Assembly: GCA_022710975.1 (NCBI GenBank) | Contig: JAKLGA010000001.1 | Location: 856,588 to 920,587, forward strand | Length of the DNA stretch: 64,000 nt | Direction: 5' to 3' | Source of the DNA: Myxococcota bacterium | GTDB taxonomy: Bacteria > Myxococcota > B64-G9 | Translations under genes and position numbers: made by a program | Part shown: one piece after another, positions 8,660 through 18,200 of the stretch | Layout: each line of letters begins with the position of its first letter | How positions within the stretch are numbered: position 1 is the first letter of the stretch | Notes under the pieces: model-generated | The model's database searches: none | The model's input: the letters and a program-made list of their open reading frames with translations, nothing else | What the model was told of the DNA's origin: nothing

Positions 8660-9810
8660 GCCCGAAGAGGGGCGACAGGTCGGCCAGCCAGGCCGCGGCG
8701 GAGGCCCCCGGGCCGCGCCCCGCGCGCGACATCCTCCGGCCGCCGGCGGAGGTGCTGTACGCGGACGAGCTCCGGCGGCTGGCCGCGGACGATCGCGAGG
8801 CCCGGCCGCGGGGCTGGGCGCTCTCGCCGCGGGCGGTGCGCGACTTCATCCTGGGCGACGAGGCGCGCGGCCTGCAGCCCAAGTTCGTGGGGCCGGCCGC
8901 GGTGGTGGAGCGGGTGATCGTCGGGCTGCTCGGCTCGCGCGGGCTGATGCTGGTCGGCGAGCCGGGCACGGCCAAGAGCATGCTGTCGGAGCTCCTGGCC
9001 GCGGCCATCTCCGGCGACTCGACCCTCGTCATCCAGGGCTCGGCCGGGATCACCGACGAGCAGGTGCGCTACTCCTGGAACTACGCGCTGCTGCTGGCCC
9101 GGGGCCCCAGCCCCGAGGCCCTGGTGCCCTCGGCGCTCTACCGCGGCATGCGGGACGGCAAGCTGGTGCGCTTCGAGGAGCTGACCCGCTGCTCGCAGGA
9201 GGTGCAGGACATCCTGGTGTCCATCCTGTCGGAGAAGCTGCTGCAGGTGGCCGAGCTGGGCGCCCCGGGCTCGCTGTTCGCCGCCCGGGGCTTCAACGTG
9301 ATCGCCACCGCGAACACCCGGGACCGCGGGGTCAACGAGATGAGCGCGGCCCTGAAGCGCCGCTTCAACTTCGAGACCATCCGGCCGATCGCCGATCTCG
9401 CCGCCGAGACCGCCCTGGTGCTGCGGGAGAGCGAGAAGATCCTGGCCGCGGCCGGGCTGCCGCCGCCCCGGGACGGCGCGCTGGTCGAGGCGCTGGTCAC
9501 CATCTTCCAGGAGCTGCGCGCGGGCCGTACCCGCGAGGGCGCGACCTTCGAGCGCCCGAGCACGGTGATGAGCACCGCCGAGGCCATCGCGCTCTTCTGC
9601 TCTGCCTGCCAGGCCAACCACAGCTTCGGGCGGGGCGAGGTCAGCCCCGGGGACGTGGTCGGCCACCTCCGGGGTACGGCCATCAAGGACGCGGAGGAGG
9701 ACGCGACCCGGGTGCACGACTACTTCCGCACGGTGGTGAAGGCCCGCGCGGAGACGAGCGAGCTGTGGGCGGCCTTCTACGAAGCGCGCGAGCGGATCGC
9801 CGCCGGGTAG
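8656..9810 (+). CDS. MoxR-family AAA+ ATPase (YehL-like)
   Basis: 384 residues, starting at the GTG that overlaps the upstream stop as GTGA. Walker A is GEPGTAKS at residues 101-108. The Walker B region reads LVRFEELTR, followed by the typical MoxR SILSEK helix. Sensor 1 is ATANTRDRG, and ALKRRFNFE supplies the arginine region. MoxR ATPases act as chaperones with a VWA-domain partner, which is the next gene; YehL is one of the described MoxR subfamilies. Cytoplasmic. The next reading frame begins 46 bases before this stop. The neighbourhood (WGR, DUF5682, VWA, SWIM) supports a YehL-type assignment. The physiological substrate is unknown for the family. Confidence 0.9.
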   Translation: MSPKRGDRSASQAAAEAPGPRPARDILRPPAEVLYADELRRLAADDREARPRGWALSPRAVRDFILGDEARGLQPKFVGPAAVVERVIVGLLGSRGLMLVGEPGTAKSMLSELLAAAISGDSTLVIQGSAGITDEQVRYSWNYALLLARGPSPEALVPSALYRGMRDGKLVRFEELTRCSQEVQDILVSILSEKLLQVAELGAPGSLFAARGFNVIATANTRDRGVNEMSAALKRRFNFETIRPIADLAAETALVLRESEKILAAAGLPPPRDGALVEALVTIFQELRAGRTREGATFERPSTVMSTAEAIALFCSACQANHSFGRGEVSPGDVVGHLRGTAIKDAEEDATRVHDYFRTVVKARAETSELWAAFYEARERIAAG

Positions 9811-12800
9811 CGCGGGGCGCGCCGGCGGAGCTGCTGGCCGCCGGCCGCTTCCACGTCCTGCCGATCGCCCACGCGAGCCCCTGGTGCGCGGCGCGCGTCG
9901 AGCGGGCCTTCGCGGCGCTCGCGCCCGGGCAGGTGTGCCTCGAGCTGCCCGTGGACGCCCAGCCGCTCCTGCCCTACCTGCGCGCGGCCAGGAAGCTGCC
10001 GCTGGCCATCTTCGGCTTCGAGCCCGGGGCGGCGCCCGCCGGGGCCGGCGCGGAGCCCGGCGCCGGACCCGCCCGCGCCACGCGCGGCTACCTGCCGCTC
10101 GGGGACTTCTCGCCCGAGCTGGCGGCCCTGCGGGCCGAGATCCCGGTCGCCTTCGTCGACCTCCCGTTCGAGCACCTGCTCGCGGAGCCGGCGCCCCGCG
10201 CGTTCCCCGGGCTCGAGCTCGCCTGCCGGCGGCTCCGGTGCCGCGACGCCGCCGAGCTGGCCGAGCGCCTGCTGGGCGACGAGCGGGCGGCCGGATGGCT
10301 CCTCGAGCTCGCCGGCTGGGGCGGGACCGGGCCCAGCCCGCGCGAGCGGTTCATGGCGGCCAGGATCCGCGCGCTCGCGGGGCAGGGGCCGATCCTGGTG
10401 GTGGCCGGAGCCGCCCACGCCCGCGCGCTGGCCGACCTGCTCCGCGAGGGCGGCGCCGGGCCCGCGCCGGACGTGCCCCCCAGCGCCTGGGAGCTCTTCC
10501 TCGTGCCCTACGACGAGGCGCGGCTGCACCGGACGGGCGCGGCGCCCTTCCCCCGCTGGCGGAGGCTCTGCCGGGACCGGGCGGGCGAGGCACTCGTCCC
10601 CGGGCTGGCGGTGGCCATCGGCCGCGCGGCCCGGCGCGCCGGCCTGCTCGCGAGCGTGTCCGATACGCTCGAGCTGGTGCAGGTGGCCCGCTCGCTGGCC
10701 CACCTGAGGGCCGAGCGCGGTCCGGGGCTCCGGGACCTGCTCGACGCCGTGCGCCTCACGCTGGTGCGCGACGCGGCCGGCGAGGGCGGGGAGGAGGATC
10801 TGTCCGCGGCCGGGGCCTTCGGCCCGCTCGGGCCGATCGTGGAGCGCATCTGCGTCGGGGCCCGCCGCGGCGCGCTGCCCGTGGGCACGCCCGAGGTGCC
10901 GATCGTGGCCGACGTCCGCCGCCGGCTCGCGGCCGCCCGCCTGCCGCTCGACCGGCCCGCCCGGCCGGAGCTCGACGTGGTGCGCTCCCGCCTGGACCGC
11001 GAGAGGAGCCGGCTGCTGCACGCGCTCGCCTACGTGGGCAGCCCGGGCGTGCGGTTCTGGAAGGGGCCGGACCTCGCCGCGGAGCGGGACGTCCACCTGC
11101 TGTTCGAGCACTGGGCGCTCGGCTGGGACGAGGCGGCGGAGAGCCAGCTGCTCGAGCTCGCACCCCGCGGGGAGACGCTGTCCGAGGTCGTGCGCTCGCT
11201 CCTGCGCGAGCGCCTGGGTCACCCCCTGGCGGGGGTCGAGGAGGTCAGCCGCGAGCTGGTCGCCGCCCTGGTCATGGGCCTCGGGCACGAGCTGGGGCCG
11301 CACCTGGGGACGCTGGCCCGGCTGGCGGCCCGCGAGCCGGACCTGGTCCCCCTGTGGCGCGCGGCCAGCAGGCTCGGCCAGGCCCGGGTCCTGGCGCAGG
11401 AGCCCGCCGCGCCCCTGGCGCTCGGTCGCGTCGAGGACCTGCTCCTGGCGCGCGCCCTCGAGGTGCTGGCGACGACCACCCGCGATCCGGGCGAGGGGGA
11501 GCTGCTCGACTGGCTGGACTGCGTGCACGGCCTGCGGGTGCACGTGGCCACGACCGGCGAGCGCCGGGACGAGCTGCTCGGCGCGGCCCGCTCGCTCGCG
11601 GAGCGCGGGCCGAGCCCGCTGCTCCTGGGGGCGGCCAGCCTGCTGCTCCTCCGGCTCGGGGCGCTCTCGGAGGCTGAGCTCCTGGAGCGGTTCGAGATGC
11701 AGTGCCGGATCGGTGCGCGGGATCCCGAGGCGCTGTGCCGCTTCCTGCTCGGCCTGCTGCTGCCCGGGCGGAGCCTGCCGATCCAGGTCCCCGCCCTTCT
11801 CGACGCGCTCGGCGAGGTGCTCGAGGCCCTGCCCGACGAGGTGTTCGCCGGCGCCCTGCCGGAGCTCAGGTTCGCCTTCTCCGCCCTGTCGCCGCGCGAG
11901 CTCCGGCGGCTGTCCGCGGCGCTCGTCCCGCCCGCGGCCGCGGGCGAGCCCACCCTCCCGGCCGGACACGCGGCCGCCCTGGCCCGGGAGCTCGGGCGCC
12001 TCGGCCTGCTCGCGCCCGGGCCCGAGCCCGCGCTGCCCGGCGAGGAGGCCCACCCGCGCCCGGCCATCGGCCCGCTGCGCGCGGAGCGCTTCCGGCTGGT
12101 GCTCGGCGGGTACGCCACGGCCCTGCCGCCCCCGGCCGACGAGCGCGGGCGGCAGCGGGAGCGGCTGCTCGACTTCCTGTACCGGCGCGAGTTCCAGGGT
12201 CGGCGCGGCGGCGAGCGCGCGCCGGGAGAGGCCGCGGACCCAGGCGGCGCGGGATCCGAGGGCCCGCCCGCGGAGGGGGCCGATCCGGGCGCCGCCCTGG
12301 CCTGGCTGCGCGACATCCGCGCGGCCTTCCCCGGGGCCGCGGCCGACACCCTCGAGCGGCACGCCATCGAGCGCTACCGGCTGTACGAGATGCTCCGCGA
12401 TCCCCGCATGCTGGGCCAGATGACGCCCTCCATGGAGCTGGTGCGCGGGCTGCTGGCCGTCCACCGCGACGTGCCGCCCGAGGTGCTGGTCGAGATCCGG
12501 CGCATCATCCGCGCCTACACCGGCGGGCTCCGAAGAGCCCTCGAGCGGGAGCTCGCCCCGGCCTTCGCCGCGGCGCTGCGGGCGCCCGGGCGCTCGCCCC
12601 TCAGGCTCGCGCGGAACCTGGATCTCGGCCGCACGCTCCGCCGGAACCTGAAGCGGACCGATCCCGAGACCGGGCAGCTGGTGCTCACCGAGTTCGTCTT
12701 CCGCGACCGGGTGCGTCGCCGGAACCCCTGGCGGCTGGTGCTGCTGGTCGATCAGTCGGGCAGCATGGCGGACGCGCTCGTCCAGACCGCGGTCCTGGCC

Positions 12801-13220
12801 GGCCTGTTCGGCAGCCTGCCCTCCCTCTCGACGCGGCTGGTCGTCTTCGACGAGCAGCCCCTCGATCTCAGCGACAGGCTGGACGATCCGGTCGAGGTGC
12901 TGCTGGCCACGGGCCGGGGCGGGGGGACCTGCATCGCCCGGGCGCTCGCCTACGCGGCCCGGCTGCTGAGCGAGCCGGCGCGCAGCCTGGTGGTGCTGGT
13001 GACCGATCTGGCCGAGGGCGGCCCGGTCGAGGAGCTGCTGCTCGAGATCGGCCGGCTGAAGGAGGCCGGGGCGAGGCTCCTGGTCCTCAGCGCGCTCGAC
13101 CCGCGCGGCAGGGCCGCGGTCGATCCGGTCGTGCGGCGGCAGGTGCTCGAGCTCGGCGTCCCGGTCGGCGCGCGCTCGCCGGCCGAGCTCGCCGCCTGGG
13201 TCGCGGAGCAGCTCCGGTGA
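9765..13220 (+). CDS. Fused DUF5682-VWA protein (YehM-YehP-like)
   Basis: 1151 residues. The only in-frame start near the domain boundary is GTG at 9765, inside the MoxR gene. The N-terminal part begins FHVLPIAHASPWCAARV and continues with GQVCLELP and VVAGAAHARAL, the pattern of DUF5682 (YehM). The C-terminal 160 residues are a von Willebrand A domain with a complete MIDAS: DQSGS starting at D996, the GGGT threonine and VTDLAEGG. E. coli encodes these as separate YehM (about 760 aa) and YehP (about 380 aa); the sum matches this single protein, so it is a natural fusion. VWA proteins bind a metal and are partners of MoxR ATPases. The stop overlaps the start of the SWIM gene (GTGA). Exact start uncertain. 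Confidence 0.85.
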   Translation: MGGLLRSARADRRRVARGAPAELLAAGRFHVLPIAHASPWCAARVERAFAALAPGQVCLELPVDAQPLLPYLRAARKLPLAIFGFEPGAAPAGAGAEPGAGPARATRGYLPLGDFSPELAALRAEIPVAFVDLPFEHLLAEPAPRAFPGLELACRRLRCRDAAELAERLLGDERAAGWLLELAGWGGTGPSPRERFMAARIRALAGQGPILVVAGAAHARALADLLREGGAGPAPDVPPSAWELFLVPYDEARLHRTGAAPFPRWRRLCRDRAGEALVPGLAVAIGRAARRAGLLASVSDTLELVQVARSLAHLRAERGPGLRDLLDAVRLTLVRDAAGEGGEEDLSAAGAFGPLGPIVERICVGARRGALPVGTPEVPIVADVRRRLAAARLPLDRPARPELDVVRSRLDRERSRLLHALAYVGSPGVRFWKGPDLAAERDVHLLFEHWALGWDEAAESQLLELAPRGETLSEVVRSLLRERLGHPLAGVEEVSRELVAALVMGLGHELGPHLGTLARLAAREPDLVPLWRAASRLGQARVLAQEPAAPLALGRVEDLLLARALEVLATTTRDPGEGELLDWLDCVHGLRVHVATTGERRDELLGAARSLAERGPSPLLLGAASLLLLRLGALSEAELLERFEMQCRIGARDPEALCRFLLGLLLPGRSLPIQVPALLDALGEVLEALPDEVFAGALPELRFAFSALSPRELRRLSAALVPPAAAGEPTLPAGHAAALARELGRLGLLAPGPEPALPGEEAHPRPAIGPLRAERFRLVLGGYATALPPPADERGRQRERLLDFLYRREFQGRRGGERAPGEAADPGGAGSEGPPAEGADPGAALAWLRDIRAAFPGAAADTLERHAIERYRLYEMLRDPRMLGQMTPSMELVRGLLAVHRDVPPEVLVEIRRIIRAYTGGLRRALERELAPAFAAALRAPGRSPLRLARNLDLGRTLRRNLKRTDPETGQLVLTEFVFRDRVRRRNPWRLVLLVDQSGSMADALVQTAVLAGLFGSLPSLSTRLVVFDEQPLDLSDRLDDPVEVLLATGRGGGTCIARALAYAARLLSEPARSLVVLVTDLAEGGPVEELLLEIGRLKEAGARLLVLSALDPRGRAAVDPVVRRQVLELGVPVGARSPAELAAWVAEQLR

Positions 13221-15184
13221 GCGGCGCGGACTTCAAGGCCTGGCTGGAGGCCTACCTGGCGTCCCTCGACGAGGAGGCGCTGCTCGGCCACGCCAGCGCC
13301 GCCATGCTGGCCAAGGCGCGCGCGGACGCCGCGGCGCACGGCGCCGGCGCGGTCGTCGAGCTCGGGCCCGAGGCCGCCCGGGTGACGCTCGGCGAGAACA
13401 CGGTCGAGCTCGATCGCGGCGGCCTGCCGGGGAGCCGCTGTAGCTGTCCGGCCCGCGGGCTCGTGTGCCGCCACAGGCTGTCCGCGGCGCTGGTGCTCCA
13501 GGGGCGCCTCGGCCGGAGCGAGGCCGGCGCCCCCCCGGGCGACCGCCTGGCGGCGCTCGACCTCGAGGCGGTGAAGGCCGCCTTCTCCCCGCGGCTGCTC
13601 GCCAGGGCCCGCGCGGCCCTCGGGCAGGGCGCGCTGGTGGGGCTCGAGCGGGGGGCCGGCGTCCGCGTGCACCTCCGCGGCGGTGTCCGCTGCGAGCTCT
13701 CCCCGCTGGTGGGGCTCGAGGCCTCGTCCTGCAGCTGCCGCCGGCCCTTCCCCTGCGAGCACCGGGCCATCGCGGCGCTCGCGCTCCTGGCCGACCTGGG
13801 CCGCCTGGAGCCTGCCGCCAAGGTCCGGAGGCCGCGGGTGCTGGCGTCCGGGCGCAGCGAGGCCGAGGTCCTCGCCGGCGTGCGCGCCTTCGTCCAGGAG
13901 ATCGTCAGGGTCGGCCTGGACGCGAGCCACGCGGGCTGGTGCGGCCGGGCCGCCCGGTTGGCGCTCATGGCCCACGCGGTGGATCTCCCCAGCCTCGAGC
14001 GCGAGCTGCTCGCCCTGGCGGAGCAGCTCGAGCTCGCCCGGCAGAGGAGCGCCGCCTGCGAGCCAGCCGCCGCCGGCGATCAGCTGGCGCGGATCGACTG
14101 GCGCTGCCGGGAGCTCGGCCGGACAGACGGCCCGGCGAGCCCCTTCTCCCGCCGCGCGCTGGCCGGCGACCACCGCCGCCCCTACCTCGAGATCGGTCCC
14201 ACGCGGCTCCTGTGCCTGGGTGTGGAGCCCTTCGCCGCGCAGGACGGGCTGCGCGGGGTGATCCTGCACTTCCACGGCGCGGGCGCCTTCCACGAGCTCC
14301 TGCTGCGCTCCGGAGGCCAGGAGCCCGCGCGGGGCGGGGGGGCCGGCCTCCCGGTCTGGAACCTCGGGGATCACCGGGCGCTGCCGGGGCGGGAGCTGCT
14401 CCTGGAGGGCGGGCGGCGCAGCGACGACGGGCGTCTGTCCTCGTCCGGCCAGGCCCGCGCGGCGCTCCTGCCGCCCTTCGATCCGCTCGCGGCGGAGCTC
14501 GGGCCCGACCGGGTTCTCGACTTCGGCGCCCTGGCCCGCGAGGCGGCCGCGCTCCGGCGCTTCACCCTGGAGCCCGGCCCGCGCAGCCTGACCCGGGTCG
14601 TCGCGCCCGTGTCCCTGGCGGAGGTCCGGCTCGACCCGGTCACCGGCTGGTTGACGGCCAGCCTCCGGGACGCCGGCGGCCGCTGCCTGCGGCTCCGCGC
14701 GGTCCCGCGCCCGGGTCTCGAGGGGGTGGTGGAGCAGGTCCGGGGCGAGCTCCTGACCCGCCCTCCCCGGCAGATCCTCGGCCGGGCCTGGCACGAGCCC
14801 GGGGGCCCGGTGCTCGAACCCGTGGCCTGCCTGCACGCGGACGAGCCCCGGGTGGTGAGCCTCGGCCTGCCGTCCGGGCCCGGCCGCTGGCCCGGCGCGC
14901 CTGCTCCCGCGCCGGGTCCGGAGGTCGAGCCCCCGTCCCCGCAGGGGGTCCTCGAGGCGCTCCGGGTCTGGCAGGCGGACGTCCTGTGCGCCGGGCTCGG
15001 CGCGCTCAGCCCGGGCAGCCTGGCCCGCGTCCGTGGGCTCGCCGAGAGGCTCCGGGCGAGCGGGCGGGGACCCGTCGCCCGCGCGCTCCTGGGCGGGCTG
15101 TCGGAGCCGGCCGCCTGGTTGACGGCCTGGGCCGTGGCCGCGGTCGCCCAGGAGGTCGAGGCGGGCCTGCCCCCGGAGCCCTGA
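13217..15184 (+). CDS. Double SWIM zinc-finger protein (YehQ-like)
   Basis: 655 residues, starting at a GTG that overlaps the upstream TGA. Two SWIM motifs of the form C-x-C-xn-C-x-H are visible: C75, C77, C84, H86 and C172, C174, C180, H182. SWIM fingers bind zinc and are predicted to bind DNA or protein. E. coli YehQ is similar in length (about 680 aa) and closes the yeh operon just as this gene closes the present one. The rest of the protein is Leu/Ala/Arg-rich with no domain I recognise. The gene ends 31 bases from the convergent kinase gene, with no clear terminator between them. Confidence 0.85.
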   Translation: MSGADFKAWLEAYLASLDEEALLGHASAAMLAKARADAAAHGAGAVVELGPEAARVTLGENTVELDRGGLPGSRCSCPARGLVCRHRLSAALVLQGRLGRSEAGAPPGDRLAALDLEAVKAAFSPRLLARARAALGQGALVGLERGAGVRVHLRGGVRCELSPLVGLEASSCSCRRPFPCEHRAIAALALLADLGRLEPAAKVRRPRVLASGRSEAEVLAGVRAFVQEIVRVGLDASHAGWCGRAARLALMAHAVDLPSLERELLALAEQLELARQRSAACEPAAAGDQLARIDWRCRELGRTDGPASPFSRRALAGDHRRPYLEIGPTRLLCLGVEPFAAQDGLRGVILHFHGAGAFHELLLRSGGQEPARGGGAGLPVWNLGDHRALPGRELLLEGGRRSDDGRLSSSGQARAALLPPFDPLAAELGPDRVLDFGALAREAAALRRFTLEPGPRSLTRVVAPVSLAEVRLDPVTGWLTASLRDAGGRCLRLRAVPRPGLEGVVEQVRGELLTRPPRQILGRAWHEPGGPVLEPVACLHADEPRVVSLGLPSGPGRWPGAPAPAPGPEVEPPSPQGVLEALRVWQADVLCAGLGALSPGSLARVRGLAERLRASGRGPVARALLGGLSEPAAWLTAWAVAAVAQEVEAGLPPEP

Positions 15185-15215
15185 GCGCCGCCCGCGCGCT
15201 CGCCCCGCGGACCCC

Positions 15216-18200
15216 TCACGGGCCGCCGCAGGGGTGGCCGGGATCCGGGCGCTGCTCGCGGGCCTCGCCACCCTCCCAGATCACCGGGACACGGCTCCAG
15301 ACCTCCCGCAGCAGGTCGCAGTAGGGCCGCTCGAGGACCCCGAGATCCCAGGCCAGGGTGTCTCCCCGCTCGGTCGCCAGGTAGGCCCGGGCGCCCTCGA
15401 CCCAGAGGTGGTTGACGGGCCCGTTCATCTCCCTGGCGTCAAGCCGGAACCCGCTGGTCCGGTCCCACAACCCGACCGTGCCATCGCTGTACCCGGCCAG
15501 CACCACGCCGGGCGCGCCGGTGGCGACGCGCAGCACCGGGCACGGCGGGGTGGCCTGGTAGACCAGCTTGTCCGCGCCGCCCGCGAGATCCAGCCGGGTC
15601 AGCACACCGTCGAGGCTGCCGAGGAGGAGGTCGTCTCCGTCGAGGTCGACGGCGGACACGTCGCCGCTGGCCTCGACCGACCTCGCGGTCCCGGCGAGCG
15701 TGTCGTGCAGCCAGACCCGGCCGGGGGTGGCCGCGAGCAGCAGCCTCCCCGCGGCCCCGAGCGCCGAGGCGTCGGGGTGCAGGATCCTCGCCGGACCGGC
15801 GCGCGGGACCCAGGTGAGCTGGCCCCGCTTCACGGCGGCGTCGAGGCGCGGCTCGGCCGTGGCCACCTCGACGCCGAGGCTGGCGCAGCCCCCGGGCAGG
15901 GCCACCAGGTCGAGCGCGCGCGGCAGGCGCTCCTCCCGCAGGGGTGCCTCGCCGTCCCGGTCCCAGACCTGGAGCCGATCCGGCCACAGGCTCACGCACA
16001 GCGTGCGTCCATCGGCCGAGAACCGCGCCAGGCTGGCCTGCTCCAGGGCGTCGCGCCAGGCCGCGTCGGGCGGCTCGGCCGGCTCGGCCGGCTCGGTCAT
16101 CCGCAGCCAGCCGCGCTGGGTCTTGACCCGCGGCGGTCCTTCGTCGGCGGGCACGAGCGCGGGCGCACCCCAGGCCGGGCGCTCGCGCTCGATGTCCCAG
16201 CGCACCAGGCTGCCGTGCAGGCTGTTGCCGAGCGCGCAGCTCCAGTCCGGGCACATGAGCCACCAGCCCTCCCGCGTCTGCCAGGTGGCCCGGGCCAGGT
16301 CGTAGACCCCGCCCTGGCCCGAGCGACGGGCGAACAGCCGCTGGCCGGGGGGATCGAAGGAGATCGGATTCCAGCTCTCCGCTGGCGGTCCGATGATTCG
16401 CTCCCGTCCGCTGGCCAGGTCGCGCAGCCTGAGCGCTCCGAGCGGGCAGGCGTAGGCCATGGTGCGCCCCGACGGATCGAGCGCCATGCGGGGCGGCCCG
16501 GGCGGATCGCAGCGCCAGGACGAACGCGCCTGGCCGGTGTCCGCGTCCCAGGTCCGGAAGCGCCCCTCGACGTCGAGCGTGACCACGAGCCGCTCGGCCC
16601 AGGCCAGCATGTGGGGGGAGCCGCCCCCGGTGTCCGCCACCCACCGGGTCACGCCCCGCTCGAGGTCCCAGCGCCGCAGGGAGCGGTCGCCGCCCAGGGT
16701 CACCAGGCTCTGGCCGTCGCGGCCCCAGCGCAGGGAGTGGATGAACAGGGTGTGCCCGGCCAGCACCAGGACCTGCGCCCCTGAGCTCAGCTCCCAGATG
16801 CGGATGGTCGTGTCCCAGCCGCCCGTGGCCAGCCGGGCGCTCGAGGGGTGGAAGTCGACGGTCTGGATGCTGCCCTTGTGCCCCTCGAGGCGGCGCAGCA
16901 GCCGGCCTGACTCCATGTCGAACAGCTTGAGGTAGTCCCCGCGGCCGATGGTGGCCAGGGTGCGGTCGTCGGGAGAGACGACCGAGGCGAACTCGACCTC
17001 GATGCGCTCCACCTCGGGGCGCATGCGCAGCACCCTGGGGACGTCCCAGAGCCTGGCCTGGTGATCCAGGTCGCCGGACGCCAGCCAGCGGCCGTCGGGG
17101 CTGAAGGCCAGGGCGAAGATCCGGTCCGTGGAGCCGGGCAGGATCGCGCGAGGGGCGTCGCCAGGGACATCCCAGACGTAGACCCGCTGGTCGGCTCCGG
17201 CCGTGGCCAGGAGCCTGCCACCCGGGTGGAAGGCGATCGCGTACAGCCGGCCGGAGTGGCCCGCCAGGACCGCGCGTGGGGTGAAGGCCGGGACGTCCCA
17301 CAGGCGCACGGTTCGATCCGTGCTGGCCGAGGCCAGGAGCCGGCCGTCGGGGCTGAAGGCCAGCGCGGTCACGTTGCCCGTGTGGCCGGTGAGGATCGGC
17401 CCGGGCTCGCCCGTGGCCGCCGCGTGCACCAGGATGCGGCCGTCCTCGGCGCCCGTGGCGATCCAGGCGCCGTCCGGGCTCGCGTCCAGCCCGTACACGC
17501 GCGCGGTGTGACCCGGCAGCGCGGCGACGCGCGTGGCGGTCGCCATGTCCCACACCTCGACCTGGCCCGCGCGCCCGCCGAGGACCACCCGGCCGGTCCC
17601 GGGCACGATGGCCAGGCCGTAGACGCCGGTGACCCGCGTGGGCAGCTCGAGGACGACGCGCCCGGCCTGCACGTCCCAGACCTGCGCGCCCCGGTCCGCA
17701 CAGCAGGTCACCAGGCGCGCGCCATCCGCCGTCCAGGCCAGACGCTGGGCCGAGGTGGTGGTCAGGCCCAGCGTCGAGACGTCCATGGTGGCCAGATCGA
17801 CCAGGCGGATCTGGCCCTCCTGGGGCGCCAGCGCCAGCCGGCGGCTGTCGGGCGAGAAGGCGGCGCCGTAGACCGGGTAGTGGAGCTCGTGGAGCCAGGA
17901 CAGCGGCTCCCGGTCGAGCTCGCTCCACAGGGCCCGGCCCAGGATGGAGTCCCGCAGCTCCAGCGAGGAGCGCAGCTTGGCCCTGGCCTCGAAGGGCGCG
18001 CCGCGGGTGAGGTCGTGGCGCGCGCCCTCGGCCAGCAACGCGGCGCGGCCGCCTCGCTCGGCCTGCTCCGCCGCCAGGGCCGCGTTGCGCTCCCGGGCCA
18101 CCTTCAGGTAGGCGCCGACTCCCAGCGACAGCAGCAGCACCAGCGCCACCGCGGCCGTCGCCACGGCCGTCCAGTTGCGGCGGGCGAAGCGCCGCAGCAG

